A stretch of DNA of 61,848 bases, taken from Flavobacterium hibisci (GTDB taxonomy: Bacteria; Bacteroidota; Bacteroidia; Flavobacteriales; Flavobacteriaceae). Positions 16,489-25,685 of this stretch are shown piece by piece (positions within the stretch are counted from its first letter, which is position 1; each line of letters starts with the position of its first letter). A model generated the notes under the pieces. The model was not told the DNA's origin, searched no databases, and was given only the letters and a program-made list of their open reading frames with translations. Location of the stretch: assembly GCF_020026925.1 (NCBI RefSeq), contig NZ_JAIQDW010000023.1:1-61848 (forward strand), in the 5' to 3' direction. The translations under genes were made by a program, and so were the position numbers.

Positions 16489-18624
16489 TTAAAAACAAGA
16501 TTCGGCCATGGGTGCTTCTCCTGTAATTTCCATCCAGTCTATATTTGCAAATGGCAATGTATCAATAGTCTCTAACCGAATTGTATTTACACCTTTAATC
16601 AATTTAATGGTAAGTGGCTCAGTAGTAACGAATTTGGTTGTGCTGGATGTTATTGGGAATGCTAAATCAATTGGATTGGTTCCATTTATCTTTACTTTTG
16701 CAGTTGTAGTTTTACCTCTGTGCACATATCTAAATACAACGGAATAAAGCCCTGAATCCGTAACTTTAACGGTGTAATTTATTCCACTGCCGGAAGCATC
16801 CGTAATGTTCGTTACTTTTCTGTTATCAGCACTTGAATTAATTGCGATTACGCCATCATATTTACAAAATCCAGGTGAAGCTTCTTCAATCCTTAAAGTA
16901 TGGGTTCCTGTGAGTTTTTTTCCAAAAGTTGCCGTAATGCCCATGTCCGCAGTAATTGAGACTGTTATCGACTCAGTCGTTTCTCCTGAATTCCATGATT
17001 TTAATTCATTACCCGCCGAAGGAATAGCAGTAAGCGTTACTGTTTCTCCTTCTGTATAAGTGGCTTTATTGGGATTTACTGTAATTGTTCCGCCTTCAGC
17101 CGGATTAGCTGCAGTTGTCAAAACGTAAGTGGCAGGCATTATACTTTTAAAATTAGCTGTAATCGTTTTATTAGTATCCATTTTAAAAGTAGTTGTGGCT
17201 GTAGTTGAACCATCGCTCCATGATTTAAATGTATAATCAGAAAATGGCATTGCGGTTAGGGTTACAATCTCCCCTGCATCATAACTTTTTTTAATAGGGC
17301 TAACGGTCACTGTTCCTCCTGCAATTGGTTTTCCTGTGACTTTTAATACAAAATCTGTTGTTTGCTGAGATCCTGACTCCCTGGCACCAAGATCCGGCGC
17401 TGTTCCGCTAAACTCTATTCCGTTTGCCTGTACACCTGCATCTATAAAATCACTGGTTGCTTTCAATGCCAGAAAATCACCCAGATTCGGGCTTCCATCC
17501 CCATTTTTTAAAACAGCAGGAACGGTTAAAGAAACAAAATCATCATCACTGATTACTAGTGCAGGATTTCTGCCATTGGTACTTCCTTTAATCCACCAAA
17601 CATTTGAATTTTCGACATCTTTACCAAAATTTTTATCTTTAAATGATTTGTAAGAGATGTTATTTCTGAATTGATGTTTTCCACCAGGACGAAAGCCAAA
17701 ACCATTACTTTTATTATTGTAGGAAGTATTATTAGTCATCTCAATCGCTCCTAAATTATTGTTGTCCGTAAAGCCATGCTGACCGTTCCCGAAAGCGATA
17801 CAACGCCTCAGAATATGATTTACAGGAATGCCTTCTCCGCCTAATTTAAAACCATTTTTATCACCAGTCAACGTTGTACTGCCATTTGTGAGTGTGCCAT
17901 TATTATAGGCAACACAATTTTCGAATACTACAGCTCCAATTGGCCCGGTTTTTTTCTTGGTGTACAAATCCCATCCGTCATCGCTATTATTATGTGAAAT
18001 GCAGCCACGAAAAATATTCCCGTTCCCACACGTTAACTTTGCAGCAAATCCATCTGCATTTTCTGCTAATGAATCTTTATTATCAAAAGATTCGCAGTTC
18101 AGAATCAAATTATTGGAAGGCCATTGATCAATTGATATGTAAGCCGCGAAATATCTGCTAATCTGAAGACCGCTGTCTCTGTTTTTTTCAAAAATACAAT
18201 TGTCAATTGTATTGTTATTTCCGGAAAGAAGCATGCCGTTGTCTCCAGCCTTTCTAATTGTTATTCCTTTAATATACCAATAGAATCCATCCAGAACAAT
18301 TCCTTTATTTTCGTTACTTTCCTTTTGTGCCGAAAAATCAAGAATTGGGATTTCACCATTATATGCCTCTATTCGCTTCAAATTTCCTTCAGATCCACTA
18401 TTTTCTCTGGTAATAAAAATAGTTGAAGAGATCGAATAAATCCCGCCACGCATATAAATCGTTTGACTGGGAGCAATTTTATTAATAGCATTCTGAAGTG
18501 TTGTCGGACTTCCAATAGCCCCATCATTATCCAATTTTCCCGCCGGAGAAACATAGATTTGAGAAAATATGCAAAGCGGAAAAAGCAACAAAACACTAAA
18601 TAGAACTGCCAATTTATTTTTCAT
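16489..18624 (-). CDS. Secreted PL9-type pectate lyase with InlB-like repeats and C-terminal carbohydrate-binding module
   Basis: 711 aa. Signal peptide of about 21 residues (MKNKLAVLFSVLLLFPLCIFS). A right-handed beta-helix (about 22-415) holds the PL9 catalytic and calcium pattern: Asp191 in ADGFAAKL, Asp215/216/219 in NSDDGWDLY and the probable base Lys260 in NGFKLGG. Two divergent InlB-type B repeats follow (about 428-494 and 499-567, each GGTxTVxP...GExVTLTA...KSW). The last about 140 residues look like a CBM6/35 module (ASPGF...DWMEITG). It should cleave polygalacturonate by beta-elimination. No SusC/D pair or other pectin gene is adjacent, and I see no clear T9SS tail. Confidence 0.85.
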   Translation of the reverse strand: MKNKLAVLFSVLLLFPLCIFSQIYVSPAGKLDNDGAIGSPTTLQNAINKIAPSQTIYMRGGIYSISSTIFITRENSGSEGNLKRIEAYNGEIPILDFSAQKESNENKGIVLDGFYWYIKGITIRKAGDNGMLLSGNNNTIDNCIFEKNRDSGLQISRYFAAYISIDQWPSNNLILNCESFDNKDSLAENADGFAAKLTCGNGNIFRGCISHNNSDDGWDLYTKKKTGPIGAVVFENCVAYNNGTLTNGSTTLTGDKNGFKLGGEGIPVNHILRRCIAFGNGQHGFTDNNNLGAIEMTNNTSYNNKSNGFGFRPGGKHQFRNNISYKSFKDKNFGKDVENSNVWWIKGSTNGRNPALVISDDDFVSLTVPAVLKNGDGSPNLGDFLALKATSDFIDAGVQANGIEFSGTAPDLGARESGSQQTTDFVLKVTGKPIAGGTVTVSPIKKSYDAGEIVTLTAMPFSDYTFKSWSDGSTTATTTFKMDTNKTITANFKSIMPATYVLTTAANPAEGGTITVNPNKATYTEGETVTLTAIPSAGNELKSWNSGETTESITVSITADMGITATFGKKLTGTHTLRIEEASPGFCKYDGVIAINSSADNRKVTNITDASGSGINYTVKVTDSGLYSVVFRYVHRGKTTTAKVKINGTNPIDLAFPITSSTTKFVTTEPLTIKLIKGVNTIRLETIDTLPFANIDWMEITGEAPMAESCF

Positions 18625-18681
18625 CTCAATACTGTTTTATGATTTATACTTAATTATGTTATGGTTTTTTTTCTGCTAAAA

Positions 18682-19449
18682 TTATTTGTAAAAAACATCA
18701 TAAGCAAACCGGATCAAAGTTCCCACAACTACAATCAGAAAGAAAATCCTGATAAAACCATTTCCTTTGTTAATGGCCAGTTTCGCACCAAGCCAGCCTC
18801 CTATTCCATTACTAACAGCCATCGGAATTGCAATGCTCCAGATAATTTTTCCTTTTATCATGAACAAACAAATCGAACCAAAGTTGGTCGCCAGATTTAC
18901 CATTTTAGCATTTGCAGAAGCATGCAAAAAGTCAAACCCTAATAAAGCTATAAAAGCAACCACAAAAAAACTGCCGGTTCCCGGACCAATAAACCCGTCA
19001 TAAAAGCCAATAATAATACTAATAACAACTGCATACACAATCTGAGTCGTTGCAGAATGATCTTTAGCCACATGCTGCCCAAAGTTTTTTTTAGCATACG
19101 TATAAACAAACAGCAAAGATAAAACCACCAGTAAAAGCGGTTTCATAAAATCATTGCTTACAAGGGTTAAAATGATAGATCCTAAAAAAGCTGATGGAAC
19201 TGCCAGAAACATCATAATCGACAATAGCTTCCACTTAATGATTACATTTTTAAGGTATTGGAAAGCAGCAAAAGCAGTTCCGCTAAAGGCTGGAATCTTC
19301 AATGTTCCTATAACTGTAGAAACAGGGAGGCTGGGTAACAAAATCAATCCCATCGGGGTTTGAATCAGTCCGCCACCACCAACAATTGCATCAATAAATC
19401 CTGCTGCAAAGGCGGCCATACATAGAAAAAATATAATATAAGAATCCAT
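18682..19449 (-). CDS. TauE/SafE family permease
   Basis: 255 aa from Met at 19449 (MDSYIIFFLCM); the upstream extension is not family-like. About eight membrane helices. The two TauE/SafE repeats each start with a Gly-rich motif: GFIDAIVGGGGLIQTPMGLIL near the N-terminus and GFYDGFIGPGTGSFFVVAF in the second half. Family members export sulfite, sulfoacetate or other organic anions, but substrates are rarely known. Situated 57 bases from the pectate lyase start, on the same strand. Confidence 0.92.
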   Translation of the reverse strand: MDSYIIFFLCMAAFAAGFIDAIVGGGGLIQTPMGLILLPSLPVSTVIGTLKIPAFSGTAFAAFQYLKNVIIKWKLLSIMMFLAVPSAFLGSIILTLVSNDFMKPLLLVVLSLLFVYTYAKKNFGQHVAKDHSATTQIVYAVVISIIIGFYDGFIGPGTGSFFVVAFIALLGFDFLHASANAKMVNLATNFGSICLFMIKGKIIWSIAIPMAVSNGIGGWLGAKLAINKGNGFIRIFFLIVVVGTLIRFAYDVFYK

Positions 19450-19573
19450 CAAAATTGTGTTTACGCTGTTAAAAATAACAAGTTGCAAAAATACGGCTTC
19501 CATTTTGTTTATTGCTGAAAATTTAAAGCGGATTTCTCCTCAAAAAGTATATTTTTGCCTAAAAATTATCGAA

Positions 19574-20095
19574 ATGGATCTTACCCGAATTATAGAATTA
19601 GCCAGTTATACTTTACCAGCCGTAGTTACCGGATTTGTAGCTTACCGTTTTTTTGAACTTCATATTAAAAACAACGACAAAAAACGTACTTTTTTGTTAA
19701 GCAGAGAATACAAAAAACAATCTTTACCAATTCGCTTGCAGGCTTATGAACGTATGACTTTGTTTTTGGAGCGTATCAACCTGACTAAATTATTGATTCG
19801 TGTTGCACCAATTTCTCAGCAAAAACACGATTACGAAAATTTCATCATTGATCAGATTGAACAGGAATTTGAGCATAACCTAACTCAGCAGATTTATATG
19901 TCTGATGAGTGCTGGACCATCATTACAACTGCAAAAAATGCAACCATACAAATGATTCGTAAAGCTGCCATGAGTGACCGTGTAGACAATGCTGACAAAT
20001 TACGTGAAGTGATTTTAAATGATTTATTGGAAAAACAATCACCTAGCAATGCTGCTTTGGGATTCATTAAAAATGAAGTTGCGGAGTTGTGGTAA
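19574..20095 (+). CDS. Conserved flavobacterial protein with N-terminal membrane anchor
   Basis: 173 aa from ATG at 19574; codons upstream belong to the divergent gene's leader. One hydrophobic helix (about 8-28, LASYTLPAVVTGFVAYRFF) is followed by a helical, charged cytoplasmic domain with RLQAYERMTLFLERI and a conserved-looking QQIYMSDECW and FIKNEVAELW at the end. I recall similar proteins widely in Bacteroidota as a domain of unknown function. Divergent from the TauE gene with about 125 bases between starts. No function can be assigned. Confidence 0.82.
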   Translation: MDLTRIIELASYTLPAVVTGFVAYRFFELHIKNNDKKRTFLLSREYKKQSLPIRLQAYERMTLFLERINLTKLLIRVAPISQQKHDYENFIIDQIEQEFEHNLTQQIYMSDECWTIITTAKNATIQMIRKAAMSDRVDNADKLREVILNDLLEKQSPSNAALGFIKNEVAELW

Positions 20096-20119
20096 ATAAT
20101 TAATCTTTTTCTACAGATG

Positions 20120-20557
20120 TTATTTAAGATTGTTAAGGATGGTTTCCATCCAATTTTCATCTTTTTCAGAAATTATTATGGTCTTAAATCCATATTTTTT
20201 TCCTTCCATTTCTACACCAACTGAATCATCAATATGTAAGTCAATATTGTACATCGGAGGAAACTTAGAACAGTTAATATTATGTCTTTTAATTTCCTTT
20301 TGATGTTTTTGTTGATTTATCACAAAATCTACCGAAATTCCATACGAAAAGAATATCCATCTAATTCTCCATATACTTCTATGGGAAGTTGTGTAAATAT
20401 ATATTTTGTACTTACGCTTTTTTATTTCTTTAAATAAGTCTATTGTTCCTTCTCTTAATCTTTCAATTCCAAAAAACTGCCGAAATAAACTTGTTTTCTC
20501 CAATCTGAATTTATTTCTGGCAATTAAAGTATCGTCCAAATCAAAAGAGATTATCAT
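20120..20557 (-). CDS. HAD-superfamily hydrolase-like protein
   Basis: 145 aa. HAD motif I FDLDDTL has the nucleophile Asp6 and acid Asp8. Motif II is YTTSHRS, the Lys lies in the KYGFKTIII region and motif IV is LHIDDSVGVEMEG. The cap is minimal and the short length suggests a small-substrate phosphatase or a polynucleotide phosphatase-like fold. It begins 5 bases after the patatin-like gene ends (on the minus strand), so the two are surely co-transcribed. Substrate unknown. Confidence 0.85.
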   Translation of the reverse strand: MIISFDLDDTLIARNKFRLEKTSLFRQFFGIERLREGTIDLFKEIKKRKYKIYIYTTSHRSIWRIRWIFFSYGISVDFVINQQKHQKEIKRHNINCSKFPPMYNIDLHIDDSVGVEMEGKKYGFKTIIISEKDENWMETILNNLK

Positions 20558-20562
20558 AGTAA

Positions 20563-21462
20563 TTATTTATTATCACTCATAATCTCAGATTTATTCTGAG
20601 CGTATTCATATCCTTGTTCCCACCAGTTTTTCATTACTTCCTTATTAAAAATCAAGGCATTATTCGTAAGTTTTGTTGGTGTGTAATATAAATTAAGCTT
20701 TACATTTTTATTATTTGCTATTAGTTTTCCTATAGCAATGTCATGTTTTTCAACCTGATCCAAAGCAATTCTAAACAAATCAATCATCAGTGAAAACGGA
20801 TTTTTCCCAATCACTGTTTTCTCCATATTAACTTCAGTTTCCAGTATAATAACGTCTATTTCTGTAGCTCCGCGATTGATTGCTTCGCGAATAGGAACAA
20901 GACTTGAGAAGCCGCCATCTCCATATTCGCAGTTGTTTTTTTCAACAAGGCTCATAAAAGGAACATAATTACTCGAAATCCACGACCAGTCACAAAACTC
21001 TTCGTAAGTACATTCTTTTATCGATTTATATTCGGCCTCATTTTTTGTAAAATTGGTTACCGTAATGACAACATCCTTTTTAAGCTTTTTCAACTGATTG
21101 AAATCAGACAATGAGAAGTTACTTCTAATGTATTTCCTTAATCCTTTACTTTCCCCAAACGTTCTTTTTCCCTTAAAAAACTGACGGATTACATTGAAGT
21201 GATTAATGGTTACAATATCTACTCCGTCTTTAACTTTAACCACAAACGGACAAATATTAAATATTTTAGACATGTTGACATTGGTGTAAATCGAGTGGAT
21301 TTGCTCAATATTTCCGAGTGCGAGATGCGGAATCAATAAACTTCCGGTTGAAGTCCCGAGGAATAAATCGTATTGATGTCTTTTTACTTCTAATAAATAT
21401 TGTGCAACACCGCCGGCAAATGCGCCTTTACTGCCGCCACCGGAAATAACCAATGCTCTCAT
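20563..21462 (-). CDS. Patatin-like phospholipase
   Basis: 299 aa. The patatin Ser-Asp dyad is clear: the oxyanion loop SGGGSKGAFAGG (7-18), the nucleophile elbow GTSTG with Ser38 and the DGG motif with Asp182. Expected activity is lipid acyl hydrolysis; no signal peptide, so probably cytoplasmic. It is followed by a HAD-type gene after 5 bases. Patatin proteins also serve as effectors in some anti-phage systems, but no sensor gene (cyclase, CapV partner) is next to it, so a housekeeping role is as likely. Confidence 0.93.
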   Translation of the reverse strand: MRALVISGGGSKGAFAGGVAQYLLEVKRHQYDLFLGTSTGSLLIPHLALGNIEQIHSIYTNVNMSKIFNICPFVVKVKDGVDIVTINHFNVIRQFFKGKRTFGESKGLRKYIRSNFSLSDFNQLKKLKKDVVITVTNFTKNEAEYKSIKECTYEEFCDWSWISSNYVPFMSLVEKNNCEYGDGGFSSLVPIREAINRGATEIDVIILETEVNMEKTVIGKNPFSLMIDLFRIALDQVEKHDIAIGKLIANNKNVKLNLYYTPTKLTNNALIFNKEVMKNWWEQGYEYAQNKSEIMSDNK

Positions 21463-21489
21463 ATTGTAAGTTATGCGTTTTTAGTATGA

Positions 21490-21584
21490 GTTATGAGTTA
21501 AACGTAACCATAATGATTCTCAATACGTTATTTTTTTAAAATTTTATTGAATTTCTTTGAAGTAAATAACTTTTAACTCATAAC
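21490..21584. repeat. 13-bp inverted repeat between patatin and M1 peptidase genes
   Basis: GTTATGAGTTAAA (21490-21502) and its exact complement (21572-21584). It lies in a short intergenic stretch with further TATGAG-type iterations, so could form a cruciform or a weak terminator for neither gene in particular. Confidence 0.7.
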
Positions 21585-21586
21585 AG

Positions 21587-23653
21587 TTAACTTTTTTCTC
21601 CCAAAAGACGATTCAATTGAAATTGTTCATCGGGGGTCAAATTAGGCAAAATTCTTTCAAACGAAGCACGCATTTCAGAATTTTTTAATAACAATCGAAT
21701 AGTTTCTCTTCCAAATTTCGAAAATTGCCACATATGATGCGTTGTAGCGCCAACTAAGTTACTCAGCACCTGATTGTTAATGATTTTAAACGCAATTAAT
21801 TTTTCTAACGCATTTTGCCTGGTTGTTGCCTCATATTTTACAGATGAAAAAGCAATCAATTCTGAAATCAAAACCTCAGGATCATTGCTGTAATTTTCTG
21901 TAGATAATGCCAATGAAAGCCATAAAGTACGAAGATTATAATCATTGAACCCTATCCATGTTTTTGTTTTATCAAGATATTCTGCTCTTAGTTCAGGAAA
22001 ATTCTTCCATAAAAAGTAAAGAGCAATTTCCTGTGTCTGATATGATTTGTCATCTAACAAAGTTTCATATTCTACCCTAAAATCTTCCGGGATTTTCGAT
22101 AAATTCTCAGCAACAGCCTGACGGACTTTTATATTTTTCGTTTGCAAAGCAGCTCTTAAAAGTGCTTTTTTAGCTTCGTATTTTTCTGCCCCAATCTGAT
22201 CAACAACAGATACTTTTACAGCCTGATAGGCATCTGAATTTAAAATTTTCAAAAAGTAATCCTGCTTTTCTGCCAGAGGTGTTTTTTTCAGTTTATCCAC
22301 TTCCAGTCTTTCCAGAATTGCTTTATTTTTACTCAATAAAGCATTTGCTGTAGGGGTGTCAAAAGCTGTAGTTTCCAGCCAGGTTTTCTGAAATTTATCC
22401 AAATCAAAATCGGATACTTTTTTTATTTCGTTGAAGAAATCCTGCGTGTTGACAGTTTGATAAGCATACTTTTTTAAATAGCTTTTTATAGCCTTTTTAA
22501 ATGCTTTATCACCAATAGATTTATGCAGAACAAATAATGCCCAGGCTCCTTTTTCGTAAAAAGTCAGTGAACTGGCTTTGGGATTCAAAACAGGAATTGA
22601 ATCGGTTCTGGAAGCAAATTTGAGCTGTTGCGCCGTATCGTACAATTTGGAATAAAAATAATCTTCCCCATAGATTTCCTTTTCAGCCAATAAAGCATAA
22701 TACGTTGCAAAACCTTCCTGAAGCCAGTGATGCGTACTGCTTTCTGCAGTAATCAGATCTCCAAACCAATGATGTGCCAGCTCATGTGCATCAACATTAG
22801 TATAGTTTCGGTCTTCAAAACCTATAGAATCTACGACATAACGCGTAGCAAAAAGTGTTGTGGTTGTATTTTCCATTCCGGCATACAAAAAGTCACGAAC
22901 TGGAATTTGTCTGTTGATTTTCCACGGATATTTTACTCCTATTTCTTTCTCTAAAAAGTCAAAAATACGTTTTGAATAACGATACGTCGGTTCAAAGCGG
23001 TCTGCATCTTTAGGTTCCAGATAATAGTCAAGCGGAATTTTAGATTTTGATCTGAATTCTTTTTTATCAAATTTTCCAATGGCAAGCATCAATAAATAAG
23101 AACTCATTGGTTTTTCCATCTGATATTGCCAATGAAACTGATTGTTTTCTTCTGCTTTTTCTTTTAAAATCCCGTTAGAGATAACCTGATAGTTTTTATC
23201 GTAGGTAATTCCGAGGTTAAAAATCATTTTTTCATTTACATCATCAAAACTTGGAAACCAGTTACTCGTATATCTTCCCTGCCCTTGTGTCCAGATTTGT
23301 ACCTCAGCATTTTCAATATTTACAAAATATAAAGCCTGTTTCGGTTTTACAGCATATTCAAAAGTCAATTGATTTTCGCCTTCCTTAAAATGATCAACGA
23401 TTTGTAACTGCTTGCCTGTATTAATAAAAACCGCTTCTTTCTGATTGATTGCTATTTTGGAAAATTCCATATTTTTAGCATCAATCTTTATAGTATCTAT
23501 TTGTTTTAAAACTTCAAAATGATAGTTAACAGAACCTGAAACCGATTTTTCATTTGAATTTATTTTTAATTGTGCTGAAACCGATTTAAAATCGACAAAT
23601 TGGATTTGTTGTGCAAAACCGAAGGTGGTGAAAAATAATAGAATGTATTTCAT
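21587..23653 (-). CDS. M1-family zinc aminopeptidase
   Basis: 688 aa. A short signal peptide (MKYILLFFTTFGFAQQ) points to export. The exopeptidase motif YAGMENTT (about 258-264, a GAMEN variant) precedes the zinc site HELAHH at 290-295 (catalytic Glu291), with the third ligand Glu313 in WLQEGFA exactly 19 residues after His294. A helical C-terminal ARM-like region follows. M1 enzymes trim N-terminal residues from peptides; this is probably a periplasmic one for nutrition. The gene stands alone on the minus strand. Confidence 0.95.
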   Translation of the reverse strand: MKYILLFFTTFGFAQQIQFVDFKSVSAQLKINSNEKSVSGSVNYHFEVLKQIDTIKIDAKNMEFSKIAINQKEAVFINTGKQLQIVDHFKEGENQLTFEYAVKPKQALYFVNIENAEVQIWTQGQGRYTSNWFPSFDDVNEKMIFNLGITYDKNYQVISNGILKEKAEENNQFHWQYQMEKPMSSYLLMLAIGKFDKKEFRSKSKIPLDYYLEPKDADRFEPTYRYSKRIFDFLEKEIGVKYPWKINRQIPVRDFLYAGMENTTTTLFATRYVVDSIGFEDRNYTNVDAHELAHHWFGDLITAESSTHHWLQEGFATYYALLAEKEIYGEDYFYSKLYDTAQQLKFASRTDSIPVLNPKASSLTFYEKGAWALFVLHKSIGDKAFKKAIKSYLKKYAYQTVNTQDFFNEIKKVSDFDLDKFQKTWLETTAFDTPTANALLSKNKAILERLEVDKLKKTPLAEKQDYFLKILNSDAYQAVKVSVVDQIGAEKYEAKKALLRAALQTKNIKVRQAVAENLSKIPEDFRVEYETLLDDKSYQTQEIALYFLWKNFPELRAEYLDKTKTWIGFNDYNLRTLWLSLALSTENYSNDPEVLISELIAFSSVKYEATTRQNALEKLIAFKIINNQVLSNLVGATTHHMWQFSKFGRETIRLLLKNSEMRASFERILPNLTPDEQFQLNRLLGEKS

Positions 23654-23748
23654 TGCATAAAAATTGAAGGCAAAAAACCAAAGTTACAAAGGTTTCACCA
23701 ACAAATCGAATGAAATTTGTATGTTTACATTAGAAAAATTACCTGAAC

Positions 23749-24489
23749 GTGTCAAGATCTAAAAAAGCCTTATTCAACTGGAGCAGCGGAAAAGATTCTG
23801 CTCTAGCTTTATATAAAATCCTTCAGGATCCTGATTATAAAATTGAATGTTTACTGACCAGTGTCAACCAGCAATATCAGAGAATTTCGATGCATGGCGT
23901 GCGTAAAGAATTACTGGAAGCTCAGGCTAAAAGCATTGGTTTACCTTTGAAAATAATGCAGATTCCGGAAATGCCAACGATGGAAGTATATGAAAATGTC
24001 ATGACTGAAACTCTATCCGGATTAAAAAAAGAAGGTATTACACATTCTGTTTTTGGGGATATTTTTCTGGAAGATTTACGAAAATACCGTGAAGACAAAT
24101 TAGCTGAAATGGGCTTTGAAGGCGTTTTCCCAATCTGGAAAATCCCGACTTCAGATTTGATCCAGGAATTCATTGCTTTAGGATTCAAAACCATTGTGGT
24201 TTGTGTAAACGAACGTTATCTGGACAAAAGTTTTGTTGGTCGAATAATAGATCAGGATTTTATAAAGGATTTACCTGAAGATGTTGATGTTTGTGGCGAA
24301 AATGGAGAATTTCATACTTTTACTTTTGAAGGCCCCATTTTCTCAGAAAATATCAATTTCGAAATTGGTGAAACAGTATATCGAAAATATGAAAAACCAA
24401 AAACTGAATCCAGCAATACCGCCTGCGACACAAATTCGACAGATGCTTTTGATTATGGATTCTGGTATACTGACTTAATCATGAAATAA
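23749..24489 (+). CDS. Dph6-like diphthine-ammonia ligase / ATP-pyrophosphatase
   Basis: 246 aa with GTG start at 23749; no in-frame ATG lies upstream. N-type ATP-pyrophosphatase: PP-loop WSSGKDSALAL at 11-21 (SGKDS), the middle motif GDIFLEDLR and the ending with GENGEFHTF that binds adenylated product. In eukaryotes Dph6 amidates diphthine; bacteria lack diphthamide, so a different carboxylate is probably amidated here. It starts a tight run of three genes (2-3 base gaps) with a HEAGH protein and an Asp/Asn hydroxylase, opposite a carbamoyltransferase. Confidence 0.88.
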   Translation: MSRSKKALFNWSSGKDSALALYKILQDPDYKIECLLTSVNQQYQRISMHGVRKELLEAQAKSIGLPLKIMQIPEMPTMEVYENVMTETLSGLKKEGITHSVFGDIFLEDLRKYREDKLAEMGFEGVFPIWKIPTSDLIQEFIALGFKTIVVCVNERYLDKSFVGRIIDQDFIKDLPEDVDVCGENGEFHTFTFEGPIFSENINFEIGETVYRKYEKPKTESSNTACDTNSTDAFDYGFWYTDLIMK

Positions 24490-24491
24490 TT

Positions 24492-24989
24492 ATGAAACAA
24501 TCTGCTGAATTGGTAAAAGTTCTTTCGTTTTTAGACGAAATTGGAATTAATGTTATCGAAAAACAGCTTGAAACATCTTTCCTGCCTGGATTGAGTTTAG
24601 GTCCAAACTGTCTTTATATTGATTATGAAAAATTATTGTATCCGGGTGATATTCTTCATGAAGCCGGACATCTGGCAGTAACAACTTCAACAGAAAGAAA
24701 AATTGCCGGCACAGTTGAAATGGCTGCTGACTGGCCTTCTCAGGGCGAAGAAATGGGTGCAATTCTCTGGTCTTTCGCAGCTGCACAACATTTAGAATTA
24801 CCTGTTGAATTTGTATTCCACCCAAACGGTTACAAAAACGAATCGGAATGGCTGGTTTCAAATTTTACCAATGAAAATTATATTGGATTGCCTTTTCTGG
24901 AGTGGGCCGGACTTGCCTTAGGAAAAGTAAATGCTGAGAAAGAAGGTAAAGAACCTTTTCCAAAAATGCTCAAATGGTTAAGAGATTAA
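24492..24989 (+). CDS. HEAGH-motif putative metallo-protein
   Basis: 165 aa. The only motif I recognise is HEAGH at 56-60, a HExxH zinc motif set in DILHEAGHLA, as in gluzincin-like folds. A third ligand is not certain; candidates are Glu residues in the AADWPSQGEEMG region. No signal peptide. It lies 2 bases after the Dph6-like gene and 3 before the Asp/Asn hydroxylase. Other parts (LGPNCLYIDYEKLLYPGD, FTNENYIGLPFLEWAGLA) match nothing I can name. Confidence 0.72.
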   Translation: MKQSAELVKVLSFLDEIGINVIEKQLETSFLPGLSLGPNCLYIDYEKLLYPGDILHEAGHLAVTTSTERKIAGTVEMAADWPSQGEEMGAILWSFAAAQHLELPVEFVFHPNGYKNESEWLVSNFTNENYIGLPFLEWAGLALGKVNAEKEGKEPFPKMLKWLRD

Positions 24990-24992
24990 ATT

Positions 24993-25682
24993 ATGGATAA
25001 ATTAGTTCGCTCAATAAAGTTTCCGATGTTTTTTGATCCTGAAAAACTTAAAGCGGATGTTCGTCAAATCATTAATAAAAAATGGACAAACCACTACAAT
25101 ACAAATGATTATTCCGGAAAATGGACTTCTATTGCTTTGATGTCACAAAACGGAAAATCGGATTCGATTTTTGCACTTCCTGGCGGTGATGAAAAACTGG
25201 TTCCTACCGAAATCATGGAATCCTGTAGTTATTTTCAGGAAATTCTGGATAGCTTCTTATTCGAAAAAACTGCTGTCCGATTGTTAAAACTCGATGTTGG
25301 CGCAGAAGTTAAACCACATACCGATAACTGTCTGGGATATGAAAACGGTTGTTTCAGACTTCATATTCCCATTATTACCAATAATGAAGTTGAATTTATT
25401 TTAGACGGAAACCGTTTAATCATGAACGAAGGAGAATGCTGGTATATTGATGCTAATTTTACCCATTCGGTAGCCAATCGCGGAACTGAAGACAGAATAC
25501 ACCTTGTTATCGACGGACTTCGGAATGACTGGACGGATCATTTATTTTTTAAACATGCCAGTCAAAATGAATTTATACGTCCTGCCACAGAAACTTCTGA
25601 AAAAGAGAAACAACTTATAATTGCTGAACTGAAACGCATGAATCCTCCTAATTTGGATGCCATTTTGAAAGATTTAGAATAG
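24993..25682 (+). CDS. Aspartyl/asparaginyl beta-hydroxylase-like dioxygenase
   Basis: 229 aa, a 2-oxoglutarate/Fe(II) double-stranded beta-helix fold. Metal ligands HTD (His109, Asp111) and His158 in FTHSVANRG, and 2OG-binding Arg168 in DRIHLVIDG; CFRLHIPII (120-128) is the typical strand. Family members hydroxylate Asp or Asn beta carbons in proteins or free peptides. Third gene in the 23749 operon, so its substrate may be the product of the ATP-pyrophosphatase step. Convergent with the carbamoyltransferase, with 3 bases between. Confidence 0.87.
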   Translation: MDKLVRSIKFPMFFDPEKLKADVRQIINKKWTNHYNTNDYSGKWTSIALMSQNGKSDSIFALPGGDEKLVPTEIMESCSYFQEILDSFLFEKTAVRLLKLDVGAEVKPHTDNCLGYENGCFRLHIPIITNNEVEFILDGNRLIMNEGECWYIDANFTHSVANRGTEDRIHLVIDGLRNDWTDHLFFKHASQNEFIRPATETSEKEKQLIIAELKRMNPPNLDAILKDLE

Positions 25683-25685
25683 CTG

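Noticed and set aside
20120..21462. CBASS-like or other patatin-based defence operon
   Set aside because: Patatin is paired only with a HAD hydrolase; no cyclase or sensor is nearby.
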